Shown: positions 26,105 through 35,275, numbered from the stretch's first letter. The stretch is DNA of 64,000 nucleotides from Kaistella antarctica (GCF_900109615.1 NZ_FOIX01000003.1:124001-188000), one strand, 5' to 3'. A program made the numbers and translations. Notes: generated from the letters alone by a model not told the origin.

Positions 26105-26434
26105 TTATCCTCTTAATTTATTAAAAATACTAATGTCTACCGATTTGGTATTTCTGTACAACATGGCAATAATTGCTAAACCAACTGCAACTTCTGCCGC
26201 TGCCACAACCATGATAAAGAAAACCAGGATCTGCCCGTTTCCATCTCCTTTATAAGAAGAGAACGCAGCGAGCAAAAGGTTTACAGAATTCAGCATCAGT
26301 TCTACACAACCTAAAATGATGATGGCATTTTTGCGAATCAACACGCCTAAAACACCAAGGCAAAACAATACAGAACTTAGAATAATAAAATATTCCAGCG
26401 GAACTACTTGTATAAATGAATTTACTTCTCCCAT
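26105..26434 (-). CDS. nuoK: NADH-quinone oxidoreductase subunit K
   Basis: A 109-residue membrane subunit with three helices; GVLIRKNAIIILGCVELMLNSVNLLL carries the conserved glutamate on helix 2 (split: RKNAIIILGCVELMLNSVN), and FIMVVAAAEVAVGLAI the one on helix 3. I start it at the ATG of MGEVNSFIQ, because an upstream in-frame TTG lies inside the nuoJ gene and would make the protein longer than usual. The start is 4 bases after the nuoJ stop. Confidence 0.95.
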   Translation of the reverse strand: MGEVNSFIQVVPLEYFIILSSVLFCLGVLGVLIRKNAIIILGCVELMLNSVNLLLAAFSSYKGDGNGQILVFFIMVVAAAEVAVGLAIIAMLYRNTKSVDISIFNKLRG

Positions 26435-26438
26435 AATT

Positions 26439-26933
26439 CTATAAATCTTTTTTACCAATTAAAACTGCTCCAACAATTCCCGCAAGAATAAGGATGGAAG
26501 CCAACTCAAACGGCAAAACATATTCGTTAAACAATAATCTCCCGAGGTTTTTCGTCAACCCAACTGAAGTATCTACATCGCCGGCAAATGTTTTTTGATT
26601 CAAACCTTTAAAAGCGCCTAAAATTCCGACCAATAATAATCCAGACGTAAATACGCCGATAAATTTCGAAAGGTTTTTCTTTTTGCTTTCATCTTCTTTA
26701 TTCAAATTCAACATCATTAAGATGTAAAGGAATAAAACCATGATGGCTCCAGCATATACGATGATTTGAACAATCCCAAGGAACTGCGCATTCAACAAAA
26801 TATAAAGAGCTGCGATTGAAAAGAACGTCACGATCAGTGATAAAATAGCGTACATCGCGTTTCGTGCAAAGACAAAATAGAACGCACTGACCAGCGCCAA
26901 AAATGAAACGAAGAAGAAGATAATTTGTTCCAT
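26439..26933 (-). CDS. nuoJ: NADH-quinone oxidoreductase subunit J
   Basis: A 164-residue membrane subunit with five helices. Conserved: NAMYAILSLIVTFFSIAALY, AQFLGIVQIIVYAGAIMVLFLY (the pi-bulge helix region near the E-channel) and LASILILAGIVGAVLIGK. It lies one base after the nuoI stop, and nuoK follows closely. Confidence 0.96.
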   Translation of the reverse strand: MEQIIFFFVSFLALVSAFYFVFARNAMYAILSLIVTFFSIAALYILLNAQFLGIVQIIVYAGAIMVLFLYILMMLNLNKEDESKKKNLSKFIGVFTSGLLLVGILGAFKGLNQKTFAGDVDTSVGLTKNLGRLLFNEYVLPFELASILILAGIVGAVLIGKKDL

Positions 26934-26934
26934 A

Positions 26935-27483
26935 TTATTTCACTGATTTTTTTTGCAATTCACTTTGACGAGCGGTAATGTCAATTCTCTCATTGATTTT
27001 TTCAACCAATTTATCTTTGCCGTAAATAAAACTTCCACGGTTGGTTTCTACATCCACCAAACGGTCAGTCATGTAAATCGCTGATTTCGGGCAAGCTTCT
27101 TCGCACATTCCACAGAAAATACAACGGAGCATGTTGATCTCATAAACCTCGGCATATTTTTCTTCTCGGTAAAGATGTTTTTCATCTTTGGTTCTTTCGG
27201 CCGAAATCATGGTAATTGCTTCTGCAGGACAAGCCACGGCGCATAAGCCACAAGAAGTACATCTTTCTCTGCCTTCTTCATCACGCTTCAAAACGTGTTG
27301 CCCGCGCCAAACTTTTGCGATCGGCTTTTTGACTTCAGGATAAGAATAAACTTTTCCTTTTGGGCCCGCTATCGCATGTTTTAAAGTAATCGCCATTCCC
27401 TTAAAGATTTCCGGGAGGTATAATTTTTCCATAAAAGTCATCTCTTTGTTCGAGACTACTTTTGATCTGTTTGTCAGTTTCAT
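26935..27483 (-). CDS. nuoI: NADH-quinone oxidoreductase subunit I (2 x [4Fe-4S])
   Basis: A 182-residue peripheral-arm subunit. Two ferredoxin-type motifs, CTSCGLCAVACP and CIFCGMCEEACP, bind clusters N6a and N6b that hand electrons to NuoB. I start it at the ATG of MKLTNRSKVV; the longer frame depends on a GTG seven codons upstream with no support. The N-terminal amphipathic segment and LKHAIAGPKGKVYSYPEV are as in homologs. Confidence 0.96.
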   Translation of the reverse strand: MKLTNRSKVVSNKEMTFMEKLYLPEIFKGMAITLKHAIAGPKGKVYSYPEVKKPIAKVWRGQHVLKRDEEGRERCTSCGLCAVACPAEAITMISAERTKDEKHLYREEKYAEVYEINMLRCIFCGMCEEACPKSAIYMTDRLVDVETNRGSFIYGKDKLVEKINERIDITARQSELQKKSVK

Positions 27484-27536
27484 ATTGATGGGTTTTAGCG
27501 CCACTTTTCAGTATTGCATTAAAACTTCTTTTTTAA

Positions 27537-28598
27537 TTAATTTGCGAAGAAAACAATTACGGCGGCCGTAATTACTAAGTTCACTAAAGCTAATGGAATC
27601 AAGGTTTTCCAACCCAAATGCATTAATTGATCATATCTAAATCTTGGGATGGTCCAACGGATCCACATGAAGATTAAAATTCCTAAAACGGTTTTCCCTA
27701 ACATCGCAACGATACTTAAGGTGCCGGCAATGTTTTCTCCCCAGTTTTCAGCAACCCAGCTAATCCCGGGATAATTAAATCCACCGAAAAATAAAGTTAC
27801 AATTAAGGCATTAGAGATAAACATATTCACATACTCACCAAACATATATTGTCCGTAATTCATTGAAGAATATTCGGTCATATAACCGTTAACCAATTCC
27901 GATTCACATTCTGGTAAATCAAAAGGGTGACGGTTGGTTTCGGCCATGGCAGCGATGAAAAAGATAATGAAAGCTAAGGGTTGATAGAAAATATTCCAGT
28001 TCATTCCGTCTGCTGGAATGAAACCCCAGAGTTTCCCAGTTCCCTGAGAACTCGTAATGAAATGTAAATCTAAACTTCCTGACATTAAAATAATAGAAAG
28101 AAGCGAAAGCCCCATTGCCAATTCGTAAGAAATCATTTGCGATGAAGCACGGATGGCTCCAATCAATGAATACTTATTATTAGAAGCCCAACCGCCGATC
28201 ATCATTCCGTACACGCCAATAGAAACCATTCCTATTAAGTACAAAACACCAACATCAATATTGGCAACTTGAACATCAAAAGAATTTCCACCGATGTTTA
28301 ATGATTTTCCCCAAGGAATAACGGCTCCTGTGATTAAGGAAATAAACATGGTTAGGGCAGGACCGACATAAAACAGAAAACGGTCAGCACCTTGTGGCAC
28401 GAATCCCTCTTTGAAAAAGAGTTTACCGCCATCTGCTAACGGTTGCAAAATCCCAAAAGGACCAGCTCTGTTCGGACCAATTCTATCCTGAAGAATCGCT
28501 GCTACTTTTCTTTCACCCCACGTCGAATAGGCGGCAATACCTAATGATACGGTGAAAAGTACAACGACTAATATAATCTTAAAAGTAAGTAACTCCAT
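27537..28598 (-). CDS. nuoH: NADH-quinone oxidoreductase subunit H
   Basis: A 353-residue membrane subunit with eight helices, which forms the quinone-binding chamber with NuoB and NuoD. Conserved: AYSTWGERKVAAILQDRIGPNRAGPFG (split: WGERKVAAILQDRIGPNRAG), GWASNNKYSLIGAIRASSQMISYE, AETNRHPFDLPECESELVNGY (split: AETNRHPFDLPE) and WIRWTIPRFRYDQLM. Located between nuoG and nuoI, the normal order. Confidence 0.97.
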   Translation of the reverse strand: MELLTFKIILVVVLFTVSLGIAAYSTWGERKVAAILQDRIGPNRAGPFGILQPLADGGKLFFKEGFVPQGADRFLFYVGPALTMFISLITGAVIPWGKSLNIGGNSFDVQVANIDVGVLYLIGMVSIGVYGMMIGGWASNNKYSLIGAIRASSQMISYELAMGLSLLSIILMSGSLDLHFITSSQGTGKLWGFIPADGMNWNIFYQPLAFIIFFIAAMAETNRHPFDLPECESELVNGYMTEYSSMNYGQYMFGEYVNMFISNALIVTLFFGGFNYPGISWVAENWGENIAGTLSIVAMLGKTVLGILIFMWIRWTIPRFRYDQLMHLGWKTLIPLALVNLVITAAVIVFFAN

Positions 28599-28600
28599 AA

Positions 28601-29599
28601 TTAATTCTCGTCTTTATCGCTCAGTTCTTTTGCATCTGGATTATCCAAAAGACTAATCATGTTTTTAGGTTTTTGGTAGTGATTCAAGGAAATCACTGAA
28701 TGGCGATCGATATGACGTGGTCCTTCAATCGTCCATAACTTTAAATCTTTTTTATGAAATCTACAGTCGTCGCAGATCCAATCCTGAACTTCGTCGTACT
28801 GATTTTTTCTGGCAGTTACTCTAATAACTTCTTCACCTTTCATCCAAACTACGGCTTTTCCTGCACATTTGGTACATTCGCAAGTTCCGTTCATTGGCTT
28901 TGTAAACCAAACTCTGCTCGCAAATCTTGCCGTTCTATCTGTTAAAGCTCCAACTGGACAAACATCAATAACGTTTCCGATGAAATCACTTTCTAAGGCT
29001 TTATTTAAATTAGTCGAGATTTCAGCATGTTCGCCACGGAATAAAATTCCATGTTCTCTACCTTCTGTCAACTGATTTGCCACGAGAACACACCTTGCAC
29101 AAAGGATGCACCGGTTCATATTCAATTTAATATTAGGACCAATATCTTCAGGCTCAAACGTTCTTCTTTCGAATTCTGTTCTTGTCTTTTCTAAACCGTG
29201 CTCGTAACTTAAATCTTGCAAATGACATTCTCCAGCTTGATCACAAATAGGGCAGTCCAGAGGGTGATTGATTAATAAAAATTCGGTTACGGCATGTCTT
29301 GCTTCTTGCGTTTTTTCAGAAGTCAAATTTTTAACTTCCATTCCGTCCATCACGGCTGTTCTGCAACTTGCTGCTAATTTTGGCATTGGTCGCGTATCAG
29401 CATCAGAACCTTTAGATACTTCTACCAAACAAGTTCTGCATCTACCGCCACTATTTTCCAACGGTTTGTAATAACACATTGCCGGCGGAACTGATTTACC
29501 ACCGATTTGTCTGGCTGCTTCCAAAATAGAAGTTCCCGGCACAACTTCAGTCGTCTGTCCGTCGATGGTTATTTTGAATTTTTTAATTTCTTCGCTCAT
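28601..29599 (-). CDS. nuoG: Short NuoG (NADH-quinone oxidoreductase [Fe-S] subunit G) lacking the molybdopterin-type domain
   Basis: A 332-residue protein. Classical NuoG has 650-900 residues. Present are the [2Fe-2S] ferredoxin domain (CYYKPLENSGGRCRTCLVE), the His-Cys [4Fe-4S] ligands (HPLDCPICDQAGECHLQD), the CILCARCV cluster motif and a C-terminal CECTKC...CDDC pair. The large molybdopterin-oxidoreductase-like C-terminal domain is absent, and the gene ends cleanly 2 bases before nuoH. Short NuoG is, as far as I recall, normal in Flavobacteriia. I start it at the ATG of MSEEIKKFKI, not at a TTG five codons upstream. Confidence 0.93.
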   Translation of the reverse strand: MSEEIKKFKITIDGQTTEVVPGTSILEAARQIGGKSVPPAMCYYKPLENSGGRCRTCLVEVSKGSDADTRPMPKLAASCRTAVMDGMEVKNLTSEKTQEARHAVTEFLLINHPLDCPICDQAGECHLQDLSYEHGLEKTRTEFERRTFEPEDIGPNIKLNMNRCILCARCVLVANQLTEGREHGILFRGEHAEISTNLNKALESDFIGNVIDVCPVGALTDRTARFASRVWFTKPMNGTCECTKCAGKAVVWMKGEEVIRVTARKNQYDEVQDWICDDCRFHKKDLKLWTIEGPRHIDRHSVISLNHYQKPKNMISLLDNPDAKELSDKDEN

Positions 29600-29625
29600 T
29601 ATAGATGAATTCAAAAATGAATTTA

Positions 29626-30459
29626 TTATTTTTTTGTATTAAAGGTATATCCAATTCCAAAAGTAACTTGTCCGAAAACGAAATCTTGTTCTGCTTTATC
29701 GGGTTTGTTATTTACAGTGGTTTTAATGTCAAACATATTGATGTACCCGCCTTTTGCTTCTACTCTCGCTACAACATGTTTCCAGAAAACAAAGTTCAAA
29801 CTCGTTCTACCGTCTAAACCAAACCCTGCAACATGGAAGCGGTCGCTTCTTTCATTACCAAATAACTGGACATTGCTTTTGGGAAACATGGGCCCTAAAC
29901 CGCCACCGTAACTCCAAACAATATCAAAGTTTTTTTTATTATAAATGTTCTTATATTTTTCTAAACCAAAACTGATGTAATTTAATCCATCGGTGTGCTC
30001 AAAAAGTAAGAATTTTTCATCTGCCAAATTAACTTGTCCGTTCTGTATCATCGTCGCGTAAGCAGGATCTGAAATTTTTCCTGAGAACTTTACCGTTTGA
30101 TCCTGATCCATTACATATTTCATATGATCAACACCGGCAACAATTGCTAGATTATCTTTAATAAAATAAGCAAATCGCTGATTGGTTTGCGGTATGGTTA
30201 CTCGATCTAACTTAAAATAGTTATAATAAGAAAAGTCAGAAGGGCGATCGTGCGCAACTACTTTATGCAAAATGAAATCATAACCATCTCCTTTAAAATG
30301 AATATCTGAATTGCTGAAGGCCGCTCGATTCCATCCCCAAAAAATAAGCATTTGCCCTTTTTTCGTTAAAGGCTCTTTTTTAAGTTTTACATCTTGACCA
30401 AAGCCAAAACTAAATCCTAAAACTAATGCTACTAAAAATACTACTTTCTTCATGTCCAA
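29626..30459 (-). CDS. Outer-membrane-like beta-rich protein inside the nuo operon, function unknown
   Basis: A 277-residue protein with a signal peptide (about 1-21: a hydrophobic run ending in SFGFGQ). The mature part is beta-strand rich with alternating aromatics (HFKGDGYDFILHKV, FSYYNYFKLDRV, GLNYISFGLEKY) and ends VFGQVTFGIGYTFNTKK, where the alternating pattern and final aromatic resemble the last strand of an outer-membrane barrel. It is not a complex I subunit I know. It sits between nuoF and nuoG with small gaps (43 and 26 bases) and the same strand, so it would be co-transcribed. An alternative start is the second methionine (codon 3). Confidence 0.8.
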   Translation of the reverse strand: MDMKKVVFLVALVLGFSFGFGQDVKLKKEPLTKKGQMLIFWGWNRAAFSNSDIHFKGDGYDFILHKVVAHDRPSDFSYYNYFKLDRVTIPQTNQRFAYFIKDNLAIVAGVDHMKYVMDQDQTVKFSGKISDPAYATMIQNGQVNLADEKFLLFEHTDGLNYISFGLEKYKNIYNKKNFDIVWSYGGGLGPMFPKSNVQLFGNERSDRFHVAGFGLDGRTSLNFVFWKHVVARVEAKGGYINMFDIKTTVNNKPDKAEQDFVFGQVTFGIGYTFNTKK

Positions 30460-30502
30460 AAGAGCATATTACTCCTTATATCTTCTAAATAAAACTTCTT
30501 TC

Positions 30503-31858
30503 TTACTCTGCTTTTACAGCCACCGGAATTGGATCAGCGTAATTTGCTAAACCATAATTTCTTGTTTGGCTTTCTGGATTGTCAATGTACCATTCGAACT
30601 CATCACGGAAATGACGAATCGCTGCAGCAACGGGCCAAGCAGCCGCGTCACCTAGTGGACAAATCGTATTTCCTTCAATCTTTCTCTGAACGTCCCACAA
30701 CAAATCAATATCATTTAAAGTTCCTTCACCACTATGAATTTTTTTCAAAATCTTATACAACCAAGGCGTTCCTTCACGACAAGGAGTACACTGTCCGCAA
30801 CTTTCGTGTGCGTAGAAATGGGCCAAGGTCATGGTATGTTTCACAACGGATTGATCTTCATCTAAAACGATAAATCCACCCGATCCCATCATCGTTCCGG
30901 TAGCAAAACCACCATCAGAAAGGGATTCGTAATTCATGATTCGAGGTTCACCATTAATGGTTCTCAACAATAAATTTGCAGGAACAATCGGTACAGAACT
31001 ACCACCTGGAATACAGGCTTTCAGTTTTTTACCATTCGGAATTCCGCCACAGTATTCATCAGAATAAATAAATTCTTCAACCGTAATGGTCATGTCTATT
31101 TCGTAAACGCCAGGTTTGTTGATGTTTCCACAAGCCGAAATTAATTTAGTACCTGTTGAACGACCAACGCCAATCTTCGCATATTCAGCACCAGTGATAT
31201 TGATAATTGGGACAACAGCAGCAATGGTTTCTACGTTGTTTACAACAGTCGGACATTCCCAAAGACCTTTCACAGCAGGGAAGGGTGGTTTCAAACGAGG
31301 GTTTCCTCTTTTACCTTCCAGAGATTCTAGAAGGGCAGTTTCTTCACCACAAATATAGGCGCCGGCGCCACGATGAACGTAAATTTCTAAATCGAAACCA
31401 GTTCCTAAAATGTTTTTCCCTAAAAATCCGGCAGCTTTCGCTTCGTCTATGGCTTCCTCTAAAATCGCCACAATCCAAGCATATTCGCCACGAATATAAA
31501 TATAACCAGTGTTTGCACCCAAAGCAAATGAGGAAACGATCATTCCTTCAATTAAAAGGTGAGGAATAAATTCCATCAAGTAGCGGTCTTTAAAAGTTCC
31601 CGGTTCAGATTCGTCGGCATTTACGACTAAATATCTGGGCACGCCTTCAGGTTTTGCCAGGAAACTCCATTTCATTCCAGTCGGAAATCCAGCACCACCA
31701 CGACCTCTTAGCCCAGAAGTTTTCACTTCTTCCGTAATTTCGTCAGGAGTCATTTTGAAGGCTTTTTCCACCGCGTCGTAACCACCTTGTTTGCGGTAAA
31801 CTTCGTAGGTGCGAATTCCTTGTATATGGGCGTCTTTAAGTAAAAGTTTTTTACTCAT
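30503..31858 (-). CDS. nuoF: NADH-quinone oxidoreductase subunit F (FMN, NADH-binding)
   Basis: A 451-residue catalytic subunit that oxidises NADH. Landmarks: GRGGAGFPTGMKW (NADH/FMN site), NADESEPGTFKDR, GAGAYICGEETALLESLEG (split: AYICGEETALLESLEG; FMN) and ESCGQCTPCREG with a further cysteine (NTICPLGD) for cluster N3. It is encoded 12 bases after nuoE. Confidence 0.97.
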   Translation of the reverse strand: MSKKLLLKDAHIQGIRTYEVYRKQGGYDAVEKAFKMTPDEITEEVKTSGLRGRGGAGFPTGMKWSFLAKPEGVPRYLVVNADESEPGTFKDRYLMEFIPHLLIEGMIVSSFALGANTGYIYIRGEYAWIVAILEEAIDEAKAAGFLGKNILGTGFDLEIYVHRGAGAYICGEETALLESLEGKRGNPRLKPPFPAVKGLWECPTVVNNVETIAAVVPIINITGAEYAKIGVGRSTGTKLISACGNINKPGVYEIDMTITVEEFIYSDEYCGGIPNGKKLKACIPGGSSVPIVPANLLLRTINGEPRIMNYESLSDGGFATGTMMGSGGFIVLDEDQSVVKHTMTLAHFYAHESCGQCTPCREGTPWLYKILKKIHSGEGTLNDIDLLWDVQRKIEGNTICPLGDAAAWPVAAAIRHFRDEFEWYIDNPESQTRNYGLANYADPIPVAVKAE

Positions 31859-31870
31859 TATTCTTAAAAA

Positions 31871-32380
31871 TTAATCCAAAGCAAGCGTTCCCTGTCTGCA
31901 AAGTTCCAGGATCTCGTTTACTTTTTCTTTTGTTAAATGTTCATGATAAAATTTCCCGACTTGCATCATCGGAGCGTAGCCACAAGCGCCAAGACATTCT
32001 ACGGTCTTCAGTGAAAATAAGCCATCAGCAGAAGTTCCACCCGCAGTGATATTCAAGGTTTCTTTAATGTGTTGGATGATTTCATCGCTACCATTCAGCA
32101 TACAAGGGCCCGTTTGGCAAACTTCCAACACGAATTTTCCCATCGGTTTCATGTTGAACATGCTGTAGAAAGTTGCTACTTCGTAAACCTCAATTGGTTT
32201 TATTTCCAACAGTTCAGCTACGTAATCCATTACTGGAACCTGCAGCCAACCACCAAATTCTTTTTGGGCTAAATGAAGAACTGGAATCAAAGCTGATTTT
32301 TTTCTTTCAGCCGGATATCTTGCGGTAATTTTATGAACCTGAGTTAATGTTTCAGGTGTAAAAGCAATCGTTTCGCTCAC
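31871..32380 (-). CDS. nuoE: NADH-quinone oxidoreductase subunit E ([2Fe-2S])
   Basis: A 169-residue thioredoxin-like ferredoxin subunit. The four ligands of cluster N1a occur as CQTGPCMLNG (two cysteines) and CLGACGYAP (two cysteines). It pairs with NuoF in the NADH dehydrogenase module. The 113-base gap upstream, before nuoD, holds AAATTTT/AAATCTT 7-base units and no gene. Confidence 0.97.
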   Translation of the reverse strand: MSETIAFTPETLTQVHKITARYPAERKKSALIPVLHLAQKEFGGWLQVPVMDYVAELLEIKPIEVYEVATFYSMFNMKPMGKFVLEVCQTGPCMLNGSDEIIQHIKETLNITAGGTSADGLFSLKTVECLGACGYAPMMQVGKFYHEHLTKEKVNEILELCRQGTLALD

Positions 32381-32493
32381 GTTTTTTTAAATTTTAAATT
32401 TTAAATCTTAGAATTTTGAATTCTAAAACTTTAAATATTATCTTAGGAATTCGGATTATTTTAAAAATGATCATCCGAAATTTATAATTCTAA

Positions 32494-33717
32494 TTAGGCG
32501 TCTAATTCACCTGCAATCACATTCATACTGCACAAAGTCAAAATCGCATCTGAGATTGGTGCACCTTGAATCATTTCTGGGTAAGCCTGGTAATAAATAA
32601 AGCAAGGTCTTCTAAAGTGTAATCGGTAAGGAGTTCTTCCACCATCGCTCACTAAATAAAATCCTAATTCACCATTCCCACCTTCAACACTGTGATAGAC
32701 TTCGCCTTTGGGAACTTCCGTTTCACCCATTACAATCTTAAAGTGATAAATTAAAGCTTCCATATTGTTGTAAACATCCGCTTTTTCTGGCAGATAGAAA
32801 TCTGGAAGATCTGCGTGGAAAGGTCCTTCTGGTAAATTGGTGTAGGCTTGTTCGATGATTTTTAAACTTTCCCAAACTTCCTGCTGACGAACCATAAAAC
32901 GGTCGTAAGTATCGCCTGAAGTTCCTACGGGAATAATGAAATCAAAATCTTCATACGAAGAATAAGGAGAAGCAACTCGAACATCGTAATCAACGCCTGC
33001 AGCTCTTAGATTTGGACCTGTAAATCCATAACTTAAAGCACGTTCGGCGGAAATTGGTCCAGATTTTATAGTTCTATCCATAAAGATTCTGTTTCTCTCA
33101 TTTAAATCACAGAAATCTTGCCATACGACAGGGAATGTCTTTAACCAACTAGTCAATAACTCATGGAATTTTGGACTGAAGTCTCGTTCAAATCCTCCAA
33201 TTCTACCCATGTTGGTCGTCAACCTCGCTCCGCAAATTTCCTCATACATTTCATAGACTTTCTCTCTTTCCGAGAAAAGGTAAGTTAAACCTGTAATCGC
33301 TCCGGCATCCATTGCGGTAACTCCGTTGCAAATTAAATGGTCGGTGATTCGTGCTAATTCCATCATTATGACGCGCATGTAATCTACACGCTTAGGAACT
33401 TTGCAACCAATCAGCTTTTCTACAGTCATGTGCCATCCCAAATTATTAATGGGCGCTGAGCAGTAGTTCATTCGATCAGTTAGAGTTGTAATCTGAGTAA
33501 AGTTTCTTCTTTCAGAAATCTTTTCAAAAGCACGGTGAATGTAACCCACAGTTTGCTCTGCATGCAAAATTCTCTCACCGTCCATGGTCAGGACGTTCTG
33601 GAAAATTCCGTGTGTCGCAGGGTGCGTCGGTCCAAGATTTAAGGTGTATAATTGACCGTCAATCTGTTCCTTAGCATCGTGTTGGTTGAGTATATTGGAG
33701 AGTGCGTTGTCTTTCAT
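32494..33717 (-). CDS. nuoD: NADH-quinone oxidoreductase subunit D (49 kDa)
   Basis: A 407-residue quinone-site subunit. Landmarks: LNLGPTHPATHG, YIHRAFEKI, DYMRVIMMELARITDHL, ERALSYGFTGPNLRAAG and the C-terminal FRRPCFIYYQAYP...DA ending typical of the family. NuoC is a separate gene here, unlike in E. coli, where C and D are fused. Confidence 0.97.
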   Translation of the reverse strand: MKDNALSNILNQHDAKEQIDGQLYTLNLGPTHPATHGIFQNVLTMDGERILHAEQTVGYIHRAFEKISERRNFTQITTLTDRMNYCSAPINNLGWHMTVEKLIGCKVPKRVDYMRVIMMELARITDHLICNGVTAMDAGAITGLTYLFSEREKVYEMYEEICGARLTTNMGRIGGFERDFSPKFHELLTSWLKTFPVVWQDFCDLNERNRIFMDRTIKSGPISAERALSYGFTGPNLRAAGVDYDVRVASPYSSYEDFDFIIPVGTSGDTYDRFMVRQQEVWESLKIIEQAYTNLPEGPFHADLPDFYLPEKADVYNNMEALIYHFKIVMGETEVPKGEVYHSVEGGNGELGFYLVSDGGRTPYRLHFRRPCFIYYQAYPEMIQGAPISDAILTLCSMNVIAGELDA

Positions 33718-33745
33718 AATTGATAATTAATTGGTGACAGTTGAT
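33718..33745 (+). repeat. Heptad units between nuoC and nuoD
   Basis: AATTGAT, AATTAAT, TGGTGAC, AGTTGAT: four 7-base units starting at the nuoD start codon boundary. Confidence 0.5.
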
Positions 33746-33779
33746 TGCAATAATCAATGATCATTCATCATCTATATTT

Positions 33780-34274
33780 TTATCTTCCGAACATTTTATC
33801 GTCCTTATCGGTTCTAGAACCATCTTCTAAACGATATTCTTTCAACATTGGGTGATAGCCTAAATCTTCCATATTCAAGATGACTCTTAAATCAGGATGA
33901 CCTTTAAATTTAATTCCGTAAAAATCAAAAGTTTCTCTTTCCATCCAGTTTGCACCAGCGAAAAGTTCTGTCATAGAATCAACTTCCGCATTTTCTCTTG
34001 GCATAAATACTTTCAGGCGAATTCTGAAATTATCCATCATATTATGAAGATGATAAATAACGCCTAGTTCTTTTTCTGGAGTTTCAGGATAGTGAATTCC
34101 ACAAATATCCGTCAGGAAATTAAATTGCAGCGAAGAATCTCTCAAATGATGAATTACCTTTTTAATATCTTCTTTCTTTATTTCTAAAGTTAAAAAATCG
34201 TAAGAGGTTTCATTCGAAATTACGCTATCGGGAAATTCTCTGCTAATGGCTTCTAAAACAAATTCATTCGTCAT
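33780..34274 (-). CDS. nuoC: NADH-quinone oxidoreductase subunit C (30 kDa)
   Basis: A 164-residue peripheral subunit. The family signature ERETFDFYGIKFKGHPDLRVIL is present (WMERETFDFYGIKFKGHPDL region), and the C-terminus ends with LKEYRLEDG. It bridges NuoB and NuoD. It follows nuoB after 5 bases. Confidence 0.95.
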   Translation of the reverse strand: MTNEFVLEAISREFPDSVISNETSYDFLTLEIKKEDIKKVIHHLRDSSLQFNFLTDICGIHYPETPEKELGVIYHLHNMMDNFRIRLKVFMPRENAEVDSMTELFAGANWMERETFDFYGIKFKGHPDLRVILNMEDLGYHPMLKEYRLEDGSRTDKDDKMFGR

Positions 34275-34279
34275 TTGTA

Positions 34280-34837
34280 CTAATCTATATCGTAAGATGC
34301 TAATAATTGCTGATACTCTGGTAAATCTCTTCTGCGGATGCTTTCGCCTTCACAAAGAGCTTGAACCTGCATCACGCCTTCAATAATTTGCTCTGGTCTT
34401 GGCGGACAACCAGGAACGTAAACGTCAACGGGAATTATTTTATCAATTCCCTGCAACACAGAATAGGTATCGAAAATTCCACCGCTAGAAGCGCAAGCGC
34501 CAACTGCAACTACCCATTTTGGTTCTGCCATTTGGGTATAAACTTGTTTTAAAACAGGACCCAATTTTTTCGAGATGGTTCCGCAAACCATTAACATATC
34601 TGCTTGTCTGGGAGAAAAAGAGTTCTTTTCCATTCCAAATCTAGAGGCATCGAAAGTAGGATTAAGCGTCGCCATGAATTCAATTCCACAGCATGAAGTG
34701 GCAAATGGTAAAGGCCAAAGCGAGAACTTTCTTGCCATCCCAATCACACTGCTGAGTTTGGTGGCGAAAAATCCTTCTCCTTCAAAACCTTCGGGCGCTT
34801 CACCGTCCATTCTAATTACTGGTTTATTATCAGACAT
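34280..34837 (-). CDS. nuoB: NADH-quinone oxidoreductase subunit B (PSST, [4Fe-4S] N2)
   Basis: A 185-residue subunit carrying the terminal cluster N2. The unusual consecutive cysteines occur in ATSCCGIEFMA, with the other ligands in VGACASSGG and YVPGCPPRPEQ. It receives electrons from NuoI and reduces quinone at the NuoB/NuoD interface. The gene follows nuoA after 34 bases. Confidence 0.97.
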   Translation of the reverse strand: MSDNKPVIRMDGEAPEGFEGEGFFATKLSSVIGMARKFSLWPLPFATSCCGIEFMATLNPTFDASRFGMEKNSFSPRQADMLMVCGTISKKLGPVLKQVYTQMAEPKWVVAVGACASSGGIFDTYSVLQGIDKIIPVDVYVPGCPPRPEQIIEGVMQVQALCEGESIRRRDLPEYQQLLASYDID

Positions 34838-34871
34838 TTTAATTTTCTTAAAGTTACTAAAGACTCAAAAA

Positions 34872-35243
34872 CTATTTATCCCAATCAAGTGCGCCACGTT
34901 TCCAAACATAGATGAAAGCGAGGAAAAAGACCGAGATAAAGGTAAGAACTGCGAAGAAACCTTCGACTCCAAATTCACGGATGTTCACCGCGTAAGGGTA
35001 GAAAAAGACAATCTCGATATCAAACAGAACAAAAAGCACCGCTGTTAGAAAGTACTTTACAGAAAACGGCGTACGTGCATTTCCTTCTACTTCTACACCA
35101 CATTCGAAAGCTTCATTCTTTTTCAAAGACGTCGCTTTTTGTTGCGGTCCTAAAAAATGAGTTCCTAAAATGGAGAGTAAAACGAAGCCTGCAGCGACTG
35201 CAATCTGAATAATAATCGGGATATAATTTTCGGGAAGATTCAT
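34872..35243 (-). CDS. nuoA: NADH-quinone oxidoreductase subunit A
   Basis: A 123-residue membrane subunit with three helices. The conserved cysteine-bearing loop KNEAFECGVEVEGNARTPFSVKYF and the acidic helix VLFVLFDIEIVFFYPYAV are present (FDIEIVFFYPYA). First gene of the nuo operon, preceded by a consensus promoter box. Confidence 0.96.
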   Translation of the reverse strand: MNLPENYIPIIIQIAVAAGFVLLSILGTHFLGPQQKATSLKKNEAFECGVEVEGNARTPFSVKYFLTAVLFVLFDIEIVFFYPYAVNIREFGVEGFFAVLTFISVFFLAFIYVWKRGALDWDK

Positions 35244-35267
35244 CTTAACATTATTTTCTTAATCTTG

Positions 35268-35275
35268 CAAATTTA
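35268..35275 (-). promoter_or_regulatory. -7 promoter box of the nuo operon
   Basis: Minus-strand TAAATTTG, exact TAnnTTTG match, 24 bases upstream of nuoA. All 14 nuo genes and the embedded outer-membrane-like gene lie on one strand behind it, up to the terminator at 21191-21220. Confidence 0.6.
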
